Below, one piece after another: positions 32,603 through 44,900 of a stretch of 64,000 bases of DNA (its first letter is position 1; every line of letters begins with the position of its first letter). The translations under genes and the position numbers were made by a program. A model generated the notes under the pieces. It did no database searches and was not told the DNA's origin. It saw only the letters and a list, made by a program, of their open reading frames with translations. Source of the DNA: Anthostomella pinea (Eukaryota > Ascomycota > Sordariomycetes > Xylariales > Xylariaceae); contig CAUWAG010000007.1 of assembly GCA_963556695.1 (NCBI GenBank), positions 1,674,001 through 1,738,000 on the forward strand, in the 5' to 3' direction.

Positions 32603-33795
32603 ACCAACCTCAATCACAAGCTCACCTTTCCTGGTAAAAATCATCCGTGTGCTTGCAGTTGTTAGTACATCTGCGCACATCACAACAACATTCTTAATAC
32701 TTGGCATTGCGCCTTTATTTTGAATCTAAACACTAAGGGCAAAATCTCGAGATCCGCCTTGCTCCCTGCAAAAGGGACAAAACCAGCGGTCAACGATAAC
32801 AGCCCTTACAACCCTCTAGCGATCTATCAGAGTCACAGCGGACGTTGCTCAGTTCACCCAAGAACCTGAGCCTATTACCCCTTCCAACCTCGACCAGCGG
32901 AATAAGAAAAGGAAGCCTGCCAATGTCCAGGCTCCCCTGACAATTGACCTCACTAGAAAGCCTGCTACTGGATATTATGACATTATTATTAGCGCTTTTG
33001 TATCTCATTTAAAAGACCTTGAGCGCTAGGCCTGCATCAAACGAACGGTTCTAGAACAACTCACTGGCTGCCTAGACGACTATGTAAGCACCTATAACAG
33101 ACCATAACAGTCCGAGTACAAGAAGGAGGCCCGCTTAGTGATTGAGATGATTTATAGTCACTTAAATATTGCTATCTTTTCTAACACTAATAGCATTTTT
33201 TATGCGCTTATCCGTGTCAAAAGCTCTGGGCCTATTGACACCACCACCATCACCACTAACATCACGAATGCGTACGGGCAAGGCCCTAGGGGGAAGTCGT
33301 TTAAGCAGGTCTCCTGGGCAGGAGTGGCCAAAACAGGCCACATGACGAATTCAAGGGGTAACGTTATGACCCATACCAGTGGCAGACACTCCGCCAGCAC
33401 GTCCCGCCCCGGGGCCTCAGCGTCTGTCCTAGCCAGGGATAAGACACAAATTTTGATACGCCTAGATGAAGATCGGTGCATGCGGAAGGAACAGCCTTCC
33501 ACTCTTTGCTCTGTAATCTGTAAGGACTTTAAAGACCTTGGGCTAGGCCTGGCTGACGTGCCGGGTATCAGCCTGACCAACACTGGTTGGTCTATCAGGG
33601 TGACAACCAGGCGGATTAGGGAACAGCTGCTAAGTCCGGAAGCGAAGCTGGGTCTAGGAAAAGTTACAAACGCTGCAGCAATAGATGTTCCAGAGCGCTG
33701 GTTCACATACGTGGTGCCAGACATCCCCTGGAACTTTCCTGACTACGTGAACTTGGGCAACCACATCCAGACACAAGACGTGATCAAGGACGAGG

Positions 33796-35735
33796 TAACA
33801 TCTCACCCCCCCCTGCGGACCACCCCCCCACGGACCACTCCACACCACACCACTCTCATTCAGATGAAGCCATCTACAACCACCACAGTTGCTAAATACA
33901 CTAAGGTCGTGGTGTTCTAACCATAATACAGCTCCCAGAATCCGATTCCGACCCTAAATCTTCACCAGGGACCTCTTGTGGGACCTCTTCGCCTGCAGCG
34001 GAGTCCCTATAGACCCTCCTGTTCCTCAGCTCCATTTTGGCCTCCCTTATGTTAGCCATTGTGACGAATTGTTCCCCTGGTGTTGGTTTGACTGCTTTTC
34101 GAGTGGTATTAGCCTTTTTAGCCACTTGAGCCTCAAGCAGCTCACATTTGGCCCGTAGATTTGCAATGGTAGCAGCCTGAACATCCATGGCCTTGCCAGC
34201 CTTCTGCACCAACAAGGGCTCAGAGGGCCCCCCAAAGGAAGGGTCCTTTCTTTCGAGCTTTCGAGCACTCTCCCGCAAAGCCCGGCTTTCAGAGGGTGTT
34301 GTGACAATGGTTTTAGCTACCATCTCGAGAAAATCTAGTGTTGTGGCTCGCTCGGAAGCCTTAGGGTCCCTCTGGCGTGCCCTGGCCACCCCCTTGTCCT
34401 CCAGAATCACATATTTCGACTTCAATGCCTCCGCTCTGTTATAAGGAACAATCCCAGTCTTTTTCCAGGCAATTCTGATGTTGAGGAGCGTCATTGTGTC
34501 CTTCTGGGCCTGCTCGTAGCACTCCAAAACCTCCTCCTTAGATGGCCTGAGTCCCAGACGGCCGCTGGGCGTCTCCTGGAGTAAGGTCTTCAACCTTTTC
34601 TTCACCAAATTAAAGACTCCCATATCTAACACCTGGACTATATGGGAGCAGTGAGGTTCATAAAAGATCAACCATACTTTGTTTCTCAAGCAGGTGGCTA
34701 GGAACTCGTTATTCGTGTGGGAGTCGTGGCCATCACACACCAAAACCACCCATGTGTTGCCGTGGACCTCCCGAATGTGAGGAATAAAGATACATTGAAG
34801 CCATTCTAACGCAATGGGATTCGAGGTCCATCCATTGGGCGATATAATAAACCTCCAGTTGGTGAATTTGCCCTCATTTTGGTTGCTAAATCACTGGGCT
34901 TGTACGTTAACCCCCTTGAGAATCACCAGCGGCGGCAAGGTCTCACCAGATCCGCTTACACACTCTAGGGCAGTTATCCATTCACCCTTCTCGACCCCTT
35001 TCTTTATAGCCACGTTGCCGGAGGCCTCGGAGACCACCCAATGGGAGTCCCCAACCCCCTGGGCGATTCCCATTTCGTCGACGTTGTACCAGCGTGCTGG
35101 CATGAGGTTAACCACGTCAGGGGCGTCACACCGATCAAAAAAAATGTTGATATTTGCCGCTGTAGCACCATTCACTCGGTTGTAGTCGATAATACGAGAC
35201 TTCATTATCTTGACTTCCGGGTTTCGAGACAGGAACTTGGATGCCCAATTTTTCCCTAATTCTCGAGCATCCCCGGTGGCATAGAGCATCCGCTGGGCCA
35301 TGAGACAGAACTTAGAGACCGCCGGAGAATACCCTAGCCGTGCTTGCCCCAGGGCCCAGCTTGCTAGCTTATGTTCGAGATACGGTGAGAGAGCCTGTTA
35401 GAGAGCGCTGGTCTCATTCCGCGTTGGGGTGCCAGAGATTCGTCGGTTGACGTACGAGCGACTGATTTGCCATTCAAGGGCTGACGAGCGGACTGGAGCT
35501 CCGCGTTGGATGGCCAAAATGGCGGCTTCAGCTTTTATTTGACGGTCGTAAAATGACATCATGAGATTCAGCAGTGGATAAGGATTCAAATAGTGTGCTT
35601 TGTGAAAAAAAAGATGCAAAAGTGATGGTGTAGATGGTGGATCACCATAATCCTGGTGGTTGGTGAATTACGCGTTTATGGGTCAGAACGCGCTGGTCCG
35701 CGGGGGGGTGGTCCGCAGGGGGGTGGGAGATGTTA
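33796..35735 (-). mobile_element. Fot1/pogo-type DNA transposon, nested in the LINE
   Basis: Element 33798-35733 (1,936 bp) flanked by TA on both sides (33796-33797, 35734-35735). Its inverted ends start ACATCTC and continue through a C-rich CCCCCCTGCGGACC(AC) segment of about 40 bases with few mismatches. Length, TA target and a pogo-type DDE transposase on the minus strand place it with the fungal Fot1 group. The LINE reading frame is restored exactly if the element and one TA are removed, which proves the order of insertion. Confidence 0.95.
33901..35619 (-). pseudogene. Fot1/pogo-type transposase with two nonsense codons
   Basis: Read on the minus strand in one frame. An N-terminal psq/CENP-B-type helix-turn-helix region is seen (AILAIQRGAPVRSSALEWQI), then after a TAA at 35398-35400 a second DNA-binding part (AQRMLYATGDARELGKNWA). 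The DDE core shows NVDEMGIAQG, VLVCDGHDSHTN and VLDMGVFNLVKKR. A TGA at 34891-34893 sits where TGG is expected. A C-terminal coiled-coil-like, Lys/Glu-rich tail ends at 33901. Both stops fit C-to-T or G-to-A transitions, so the transposase is inactive unless these are read through. About 560 residues if uninterrupted. Confidence 0.88.
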
Positions 35736-36299
35736 TATGCCCAGACAAAAACACGCCCTGTCAAATACAAGCCGTCTAGATAAGGCCCAGACCCCGCCAC
35801 AGACAGAGGCAACTAGTTGATTTCTTTCCTAATACCTATAAGGCCGTTTAGCCTCTTTAACGACAGCAGGCGTTCAAGACTGGTTGAAAAGAAACCCACC
35901 ATTAGTATCCATAACCCGGGATATCAGGGCTATTGCTTCGCTAAGAAGTGCAACCGGGTTCACTGCTACAACAATTGCGGCGACAGAATAGACGACCACG
36001 AGGCAGGCAAGCCCTGTGATCAACCTTCCCGCTGTGCAAACTGTCACGGCCCCTTCCCAGCAGGACATAATAACTGTGCAGCAGCTCCCAAGCGCAAGCA
36101 TGGAGAGCTTGTGCACTGTAATAAGAAGCAGCTCTAGACTGTCAGACGGGCTGGAGCCAAACGTTACAGAGAGGTCCACGACGTCACGTCGTCGGCGCCT
36201 AAAGGACTTGGCCAGAGCAGGCACGCACCCTCCTCCAGTGCGCCGTCCTCCCAGGGCTGGAACGCACCTTCCAGTGACCTGTTTGCGACCCAGAACAAC

Positions 36300-39200
36300 C
36301 CTAGCGCCACTGCGAAGGGGAAGAAGAGGGCACTGGACACCGGCTCACGGCCCAACCACACGCCGTTATCAGCGACCAGCACGATCTCCAGCTCCCCCGA
36401 CGGGACCACCCTAGAGAGACACTCAGTTAACAAGGACAGAGACACTGAGATGAGCGCCCTGGGACCGTCACAGGCCCCCGGGCCGTCCTCTCAGGCCTCT
36501 CCCGGACCGGCCAAGGCTACCACAAGGTTCCCAGCACAAGGCCGCCCTTATAGCACCTGTAGGCTGGACCCACAAACAACCCAAACTCCCTAAAGAATAA
36601 TACCAGGACGCCAACATTCAGGTAGGGGGCGGCACCGCCACAGGGGACAACGCCAGCAATACAAATCACCTGACCTATGTGTGATCTGATACAATACAGG
36701 CAAGGAGATGCCACAGCACAACACTATCCTTGAGCTCTTATAGGCGCGGGGCGCTGATGTCATTCATGTCAACGAGCCTTGGACAGGCCCGGGGACAAGG
36801 ACACAGAACCACCCGGGGTTCGAATCATATGCCCCGGTAGACTCATGGAATACTACCCAGGATCGCCCACGGGTCATGACAGATGTGAAGAAGGGGCAGA
36901 GGATCAAGGCCCAACAGAAGAGACCTATCTGCACCCGAGACGCGCTCTGGCTGGATGTCAATGGGTGTCAGATGCAGCCGCTAGGCAAAAGGGATTGACA
37001 CTGACATCAAGTCAGTGCTTATATTTGACAATGGGTATATCATGCTCAATATCTACCGTTCACCGCGCTCTGACGAGATGATCGACTACCTCACTAGCAT
37101 CAAAGCACCGGCTAATTTCTTAGTCAGAGAAGACCTGAATGTTCACTATCATACGTTTGAGCCCGGAATGGAAGGCCAAAATAGAAGGGCCGACGTGATA
37201 AAGTGGATGACTGACAGCACCCTGTATTTCACAGGCATACCAGGGCAAGCCACCCATCGCGCTGGTCATGTCGTTGACATAGCGCTTACTAACATTCCTT
37301 TCGTTGAGACAGAGGTGTGCCAGGAACTGGCCAGTGGATCGGACCACAACACTTCGTTAACTATCATCCCCAGCCGGGGGACTGAACTGCTAGAACAGTA
37401 CCATTATAAGGTCAAGGAAGAGAACCTGCCATGCTTCTCTGCCCTTGTACAGATAGGAATGGCTTCTATGCCTAACCAGATGGATATCAAGTCTAAGTAG
37501 CACTTAAATAATTACATGGACAAGCTCACAGAAGTGCTACGATCGGCCCTCACAGCCGTCAACATACCCGCCACAGGCAATGGTAAGGGAGCCCCCTGGT
37601 GGACCGAAGACTGCAAGAAGGCCTACGGTATCTACAGAGCCTCAAAAGCTACCAGGCCCAGCGACTAGATGGAGTTCACAGAGGAGCATCGCACCTTCTT
37701 TTCTGTGATCCGCAAAGCCAAACGAGAGTACTGGTAAAAGATTATTGACTCTACGCATACTGACAAAGACCTGTACAAGATCATCAGCTGGCATAAGCTA
37801 GGTACCTTACTCAAGTCCTTACTGATCAAAGTGGGCGACAGGGTAGTTGAGTCCACCCAGGAGAAGGCAGAAGTGCTGGCAGAAGAGGTATTAGCACGCT
37901 TCTCAGATCATGACGACCTGGACTGTGATCCACTGGAAGGGTAGGAGCCTTCTGAAGCCAAGCTCTACTGGGACACCACAGTGTCTTTGGAAGAAGTCGA
38001 GCAGTACACTATCAGGGTTACCAGCACCTCCCCCGGCATAGATGGGATCACAGTGAGGCTGCTCAAGGCCTGCTGGGAACACATCAAGGACGCCGTGTGC
38101 GACATTTTTAAGTTCTGCTTGCAATTACGGCACTTCCCCGCAACCCGGCAGGATATAGAGGTATCAATGATCTTTGAGGTCAGGAAAAAGGGCCGCTCTT
38201 TGATCTGATCTTGGCGGCCGATTGTATTACTCTCTTGTTTTGGCAAGGGGCTAGAATGGCTGCTAACAAAGCAAATGGCCTGGACGGCGCTCTTTCAAGG
38301 TATCCTCAGTGCCCAATACGGGGGCGCGCTGCCTAAACGGTCATGCATGGACCTCGTTTTGTCCTTTGCCCACGAGGTTGAAGCGGCACTTGCTAAGGGA
38401 CTCAAGGTCTCTCATTACAATTGACGTACAGGGTGCATTTAATACGCTTTTAGTGCGCCGGCTGCTGGAATACATGCGGAAGCAAGGCTGGCCCTTAGCC
38501 TCCCTAAAGCTAGTTAAGTTCTTTCTTAAAAAGCGGAGGGCCAAAGTCCGGCTTGAACGTGTCTCTATGAACTTTAAGGACATCAAGTGTGGCACCCTCC
38601 AGGGCTCTCTGTGGTCCACAGTCCTCTACATGCTGTACCTGGCAGAGCTCCTCCTACAAGACCCGGAGCTCCGTTTCGGGTATGCCAACGATCTCTCCCT
38701 CTGCAGGGTATCAAAGTCATTATAGCGGAACGCTGAGATGCTAGCAGATGACCCCAAGCAGGTCATGCAGTAGAGAGACGAGAACAAGGTCTTCTTTGTC
38801 CTTGAGAAGTGCGAGCTGGTTCATATCACCAGAAGCCAAAATACCTCGAACCCCTTTGTGGTGGTAGATGACCGTCTTACTGTCGACCCTGTCCTAGAAC
38901 CCAAGGGTAGCGGGAAGGAGCCAGCACTACACTGGCTTGGGGTTTAGATTGATCGGAAATTCACCCTTAAGCAACATGTTCAGGAACATGCTAACAAAAC
39001 CATGCAGCTATCCCGGCATATACGAAACCTAGCCAATACCAAGTACGGACCCCCGGCGTCCGGATTACTAAAGGCTGTAATCACCTGTGTCCTCCTCATG
39101 ACGCTATACGGGTCAGAAATCTATATCAATACCCTGAAGAGATCCATCACAATGGCGGCACGGGCGGCACTGCCTTGCTGGCGGACCACACCAAAGAACG

Positions 39201-40420
39201 TCATTTTCAGGGACGCTGGCCTCCACACGGCGGAGGTAGTGCTTAATGCAGCGCTATAGCGGTTTGTTTTAAGGCTACGTACTATAGACAAGAAGCATCC
39301 TTTTGTCAAGCGAATCCAATTATCAGCGATTATACGGGGCCGCGGTGCAGGCGGCTTCCAATGCCCTAAAACCAAATTATAGCTAGCAGCTCGCCTGCTA
39401 CCTCCTGTACAGCAGCCCTTACTGGTGTTGCTGCGCTTCACGTCTGGCTGCAAGATCGATCCAACCGGAGGTATTGATAAGGAGCAGGCTGCCAAAGACT
39501 TCAAGACCTGGTTTGAGGCTCTGCCACTACATGATGTGGTGGTCTTCTCAGACGGCTCGAAGGAACGGATGCACGTCGGATACGGCTATGCGATCTATCA
39601 GGGCGGGCGCCTGCTTGCCACTGGCAAGGGTCGTCTAGACCCGTGTTCTATCGTGTTTGATGCAGAAGTGCTCGGAGCCTTGAAGGGACTTCAGCACGTG
39701 GTCAAGTCACCCCCGGAGCTTAGTCAGCGCCAGATCTGGGTGTGTGTGGACAACACAGGAGCAATCTGGGGGCTCTGCGGCAATGCCGCGGTGTCCTGCC
39801 AGTGGGCCTACCTAAAGTTCCATGCTAAGGCTGAAATCCGCAATATTAACGTCAAGTGGTGCCTGGAACACTGTGCCATTAAGGGCAATGAGCTGGCAGA
39901 CAAGCTGGCTAAGGCCGGCTCTAAGCTCTCCAATGTCGACTCCGACTGTACGCCGACGGCATACGGCATCAAAGCAGAGGCGAGACTCAAGCTCGAAGTC
40001 TCGCGCGACATGTGGTGGATCAAGACCCAGATCAAGCTATCGGCCCGCTATAAGTACTGAGACCTGAAGTATAAACTGCGCTATCACGAGGAGCTATAGG
40101 TACTCAATAAGCCGTTATTATACCATTTTTACTGTCCGCTCAGAGCATGGTGACTTCTCTTGATGTCATGTTAAGTTCAAATATCAGGACGCTGTCCTCG
40201 ACTGCTCATGCGGCCGGAGCAAGACTCTGACGCACTTCATCCACTGCCGGAAGACTCTGGCACAGTATATGGTCTGGCCGAGGGCCCCGGCATCCCGGCC
40301 GGAGCTCAGAGCCAGGCTCGAGTATCTAGACGAACTCATGGCTTCCCCACGGGAGTACATGGACCTACCCATGGCTACTGACTTCTACGGCAACATCTGC
40401 CCTCCTCGCTAAGGGTATAC
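36300..40420 (+). pseudogene. LINE ORF2: endonuclease, reverse transcriptase, RNase H
   Basis: The apurinic-type endonuclease is at about 36.8-37.4 kb (REDLNVHYHTFEPG, HVVDIALTN, SGSDH). The reverse transcriptase is at 37.95-38.73 kb (SPGIDGITVRLLK, ITIDVQGAFNTLL, LQGSLWS and YAND in place of the catalytic YADD). RNase H is at 39.5-39.95 kb (VVVFSDGSKE, CVDNTGAIWG, EHCAIKGNELADKLA), and the final Cys/His motif (CSCGRSKTLTHFIHC) is near 40.2 kb. Many stops break it, for example TAG at 37498-37500, TAA at 37735-37737, TAG near 38722 and TGA at 40058-40060. The Asp-to-Asn change in the reverse transcriptase site would itself abolish activity. Confidence 0.9.
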
Positions 40421-40779
40421 TCACTCTTTCCTTTTATTACAGTGTCTAGGGGTTTTATCTTTTTATCTTTTCCTTTTAATATATTACAGGGCGCATGAAA
40501 ATCACTGCGGCATGCTGCGGCACTTATTGTAGCTTTAAGAGCACTGAACCTGGCAGTGCGCCCTAAAACTAACATTTATTACCTCAGCCGATACTTCCCC
40601 TCACCCGGAGGAAGGGGGACACGGTGATATCCGCCGCTTAAGTGTGGTGGCTGTCTACGGACTTGACCTGCTAGATGGGCAGTGTATGTACATAGAAGAC
40701 CTAGCCTAGTACGCCTAAACGGCCTCTTAGAGCCCCTGGTTGACGCCGCTACGTGGCAGTCCCCCCGGCGTTAAATGCT

Positions 40780-40780
<1 letters not shown>

Positions 40781-40822
<42 letters not shown>

Positions 40823-40823
40823 C
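40781..40823 (+). repeat. (CAA)n tail of the LINE
   Basis: About 14 CAA units end the full-length LINE and abut its 3' target duplication. The truncated copy ends with the same repeat on the other strand. CAA tails replace poly(A) in some Tad/I-group LINEs. Confidence 0.92.
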
Positions 40824-40836
40824 CAACCTCAATCAC

Positions 40837-41744
40837 TTCGTCCCACCTATCATAGACTCAAGTGTCATGACGAGAAATTCTGAATCTATGCTAGGAGACA
40901 TCTATTGCAAGGTAGGGGAAGGAACTCATGAGTCTAATAAGGTGTGACGGCCGTGAGGACGTCATATATATACTATCATAGAATGTCAGGCTGCCATGCT
41001 TCATATCCGGCATCCTTTTAATGGGAGGTCCGGAACATTGGCGTGGTGGTCAAGGTTTGCTGGATTGTACGCAGAGAGCTTCCCCAGCTCTGGACAATGA
41101 TATCCAATGCGCTAACACACAACAAGCCAAACAGGAAGCTTTCTCCACATAAATCCGTCCCCCTTCCATGGCTCAACATCAGAACAGAACTCAAGTACAA
41201 GCCCCAGTTCCTTTCCCGGCCTCCACTCTAAGCATTCATAGGGATGTCTGTCAACTACGTACGAGGCAGATAGGGCCCGATACATGGTGCCAACAGTGAC
41301 CGAGAACGTGGGCGGCCGAACGAGAGCGTATCAGTAACAGGGTGGGAGGTCAAATGAAAGCATCAATAATAATGTGCAACGTACCTAGAGAGAGCCAAAG
41401 TCGCTCAATGGGGTGCTCTCCCGCCAGGACGAGGACAGGTAAGGTGGAAAGGAATGTATCAGCAGCGCACGATGAATCCATCAGAGGCTGAAAGAATGAT
41501 GATGTCACGATCGAATATAAGACATTAAGGGTATTAGAGCTTTTTATGCTACCTAAACTAATCTACAAGATGCAGTGCGGGCAATGGTGTGCCGCGTGTA
41601 GTACACAGGGGGTGGGAGGTACTTCGTTCGCCGCAGTCTGGGACCTTAATTCTGTGTCGACCAGGCGGCGTCGGGATTTCGTCCTCACATCTCTCCGGGG
41701 CTGGGTGTGAAGTAGTCGGCAGAAAGACCGCGCATGTCCGTCCG
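40837..41744. other. Intergenic between LINE and nucleoporin gene
   Basis: About 0.9 kb. Contains the expected 3' flank of the nucleoporin gene. No other gene seen. Confidence 0.4.
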
Positions 41745-41960
41745 TTAAGACGAATCTCGATTGCCCTTGGGTGTGTTCTGAGAGGACGTCAGTAGCCCTG
41801 CATCAAGCCCGGCAAATAACTCCTGTCGTTCCGCTTTGATTCTTTCCAGCACTTCCAGCACTTCCAGCAGCCCTTGTCGTTTCGCATCGGTGTCCACCAG
41901 CACCCTATCCTCGTCTAAATCTGACAAGTCTGTATTCGAGAAGGGGGTTGGGGGTTCCTC
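41745..41960 (-). other. In-frame open extension after the nucleoporin stop
   Basis: Directly after the TAG at 41961-41963 the same frame stays open for 71 codons to TAA 41745-41747. The predicted peptide starts EEPPTPFSNTDLSDLDEDRV and continues as a charged, coiled-coil-like helix with a 9-bp tandem repeat encoding Leu-Glu-Val three times. It could be a readthrough tail, an alternatively spliced last exon, or simply a low-complexity 3' untranslated region. An independent small gene from an internal ATG at 41927 is also possible. Confidence 0.35.
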
Positions 41961-44900
41961 CTAATGACCAGCCACAACGGCCATGTAGTGGGACCATGCC
42001 AGATCCCTCGAGTGTTTCAGAAGAACATCTTCTGTCAGGGGAAGGTTCAAAATTCGTTCGTGTTCCATCTGCAAAGCAGTGTTAGTAGGATTTCGAGGAT
42101 CTTGATTTCGAAGACGAGGTGTTACCTTTCCAGCCTTGGCCATGCCGGCGACCATCTTTGCCACCTCTGCCGCCATTTCCGTCAAAGCGGCATACTCAAT
42201 GATGCCGGCTTCTGGTGTATTGCCATGCATCGCAGGTAGGCCTTCGAGTAATCCATTGACCAGCATCGCCGGGGGCTGCTCTGCACGTCGCTGGCAACCC
42301 ATGAGTTGGAGGAAGGCTTTGTACACTTCGCCGCCAACATTCCAGTCAGGGACAAGCCCATGACGGCCTTCGAACTGCTGAAGAACATCGGCCAGAGAGT
42401 CATAATTGTGCTCAATGATGGCGACGGGAGCAACTTCCTTGACGAAAGTTCGGTGCGCATCAGCCCACGATTCTGCACGCAGTAGGCACTGGACTTCCGC
42501 GGTCGGGTCTTTCTTGACGCTCCGCATGAACAGGGCCTTCGCGTGCCAGATCCATTGGGTTGGAATCTTGAAATCGGTGGCGAGCTTCTTGAAGCTAGCA
42601 GAATCGTGATTGCCGATGACACCGGCGTGTCTGCAGAGGTGCTCCTGAATGGCACGGGAGCGCGCGTCCGGGTCAGAGAGATGGAGCAGAACAAAAGTCG
42701 CTTCAAGCCAGCTGCCTTCATTGGCCAGTTGCGCGGCAAAGGAAACAGTGACCGCATCAGCTTTCTCTGTGGCGTTCCTACCAAATGAGACCTGACCAAT
42801 GGATGTCAAGGCTTGTCCCAGTTGCCAGGTTAGACGGTAGTCGAGGGGTGAGAGCTGCGAGTTCTCAGGTCGCAGAACCGCTTCGAGGTCAGCCCTGTCA
42901 TCCGAGTACAGTCTAAGAAGACCCCACAACAGGTCTTCTCGGTGATACTGATCAGGATCGTTCCAGATGCTCTTGATACCATTCTCAAGGAACCACGTTG
43001 TGGGTGGCAACTCCTTGTCTTGTTCAACATCCTCTTTGAACTTCTCAACCGCATCGGCAATGCTGTGCTCCATCGACGTGGCGTACCAGAGTCGCAGCCC
43101 GAACGCCTGCTGCCAATTAAGACCGAACCGTTCCGAGATGACAAAGGACTCCATGCGATTTTCCAGCGCGCCCTTGCTCCCTTCACATGCGCAGACATTC
43201 CCACTGAGCATTTCGTACAGCGCCCGAATCGGCTGTGCGAATTCAGAGAGTACGTTCGCCTCTTGCCATTCCTTGACCTGCTCTCTCATGTCCTTCTTGA
43301 CAACCTCATTGGTTCCAATGAGGGAGACCAGCGTGGCAAGACGGAAGTTCTTGCCTTCGAGAAGATGCTTGCAGGCCTCCGCAACACGATGACCCGACAG
43401 AGAAGCCAGAGCTTTCTCTTCACTCGAACCTGCCATCGCAATTGCTTTGTTCGTGCGACCTTCTACCATACCTTCCCACAGTCGGGACAAGCTTTCACGC
43501 CGCAGCTTCTCATGGGCGTCGGGATCGTCTTGCATGTCGGTGGGGACCTTGATGTCGTCGAACAAAACGCTGGCAAGGTCCCACACAAGCTTCTCATGCT
43601 CCTCGGCCGCGTTCTTTGCTCCCGTTCCAACGGAGAAGTCCTTGAAGCTGGTCTTAGAGTTCAACCGAACTGTTGGAACATCGCCGACGAGGTGGACCTG
43701 CACTAGCTTCGAGTGAGCATCGATGGCTTTGGCAGACATCTGTGGATTGGGATTAGTTGGCTCCTACTCAACCAGGTGGACCTTGACACATACCTCATTC
43801 GTGAACTTGGCAATCCGGATGTCCTGAGACTCGGATACGATACCATCCTTCATGACGGTCATCAAACCATTCTTCTCGGTAATGCGACTTGATCGGCCAA
43901 AGGGAGAAGCGGCTGGGGTGGCGGCAAAGACCAGTGTACCGCTGGGTCCCCAGGTAGGACGCATCGTGTCGTGCCAGACTCGATCACTGTCGTCCATTTC
44001 AGCTTCATCCAAGTGCTTCGTAACGCGCTTGTAGGGCCACTAGGTCAATGAAGTAGTTAGCAAACATAGTTTTGATTGAAATGATAATATGTACAAAATC
44101 GTGCAGTGGGCTCATTGATGGCGCAAGGTATAAAATCAGCAACGGACCTTCACGCCTTTGGGCCGGACGGAAGCCTGCAGGTTTTCTGCCGGTGTCTTTG
44201 CCTTCTCGAACAGAGAGTTCATCAGGTCAATGCTGGTTGCAAAGCCACGACCGTCTGGAACAATACGTTTCTTCATGGGCGACTTCTCCCGTGTGCTTTC
44301 CTTCCCCATTGCGTAGTTGTCCGCCTCATGCATACTTCGCAGCAGTGCCCGGTCGCGTTTCCGAGGGCTGATGGTCTTGCTGAGCATGTCCATCCAATCG
44401 TCGCCAGCCGCAACCTGCACCTTCAGTGGGGTCGCGGAACTCTTGATAGCACGCATCCTAGCTCTCATGATTCCTGCTGGCGTCTCGTGTCCAATGTCTA
44501 GTTGGCTGCCATCGAACGAGTTTTCGTCCTGCTCCGCGGCGTGATGGTGTCCAAGGGAAGCACTCGCATCTTCGTTTGCCTCAGACATCTCATATTCATC
44601 GTCCATATCATCTTGTTCCATAGGAACAAGAGTCTTGGACGCAGAACCCGCGGAGCGATCAGCTAAAAAAGACGGCCGACGTCCGTTCGCCTCTGCCATC
44701 TCCGCTTCGTCGCTCTCGCTCTCATATGGTGCCTCTTCGAAGGCACCGGGGAGGCTGAGTCGACTCGATCTGTGCTCCACACCGTCCTCGTGATGAAAGC
44801 CCGAGTCCGAGACCACTGGCGAAGGAGGTGCAAATGCGTCTCTGTTCGAGGCATGGGATGCCGATAAGTCATCAGATGGCCCAGGCTGAACATCTTCATC

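Larger units (their letters stand above)
32810..36137 (+). pseudogene. LINE ORF1 (Gag-like), split by a Fot1-type element
   Basis: The 5' part runs to 33797 and includes DEDRCMRKEQPS, SICKDFKDLGLGL-like and ERWFTYVVPDIPWNF blocks. It then stops at the transposon and resumes in the same frame at 35736. The 3' part ends with YCFAKKCNRVHCYNNCG and CANCHGPFPAGHNNC, CCHC-type zinc knuckles for RNA binding, and a TAG at 36135-36137. In-frame stops also occur near 33028, 35781 and 35814. The frame is preserved exactly across the insertion once one TA is removed. Confidence 0.85.
32603..40836 (+). mobile_element. Full-length Tad/I-like LINE (copy 2) with nested Fot1-type insertion
   Basis: Bounded by identical 15-bp target duplications ACCAACCTCAATCAC at 32603-32617 and 40822-40836. 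The LINE is 32618-40821; subtracting the nested element and its duplicated TA leaves about 6.27 kb, a normal full length. Order: ORF1 (Gag-like, zinc knuckle), then ORF2 with endonuclease, reverse transcriptase, RNase H and a C-terminal Cys/His motif, then untranslated region and (CAA)n tail. Both ORFs carry many nonsense codons, mostly TAG/TAA where CAG/CAA or TGG is expected, so the element is dead. It is the same family as the truncated copy at 3.9-5.5 kb. Confidence 0.93.

Noticed and set aside
40781..40823. CRISPR-like or regulatory microsatellite reading of the CAA run
   Set aside because: Position next to the target duplication and the matching tail in copy 1 show it is the LINE 3' tail.
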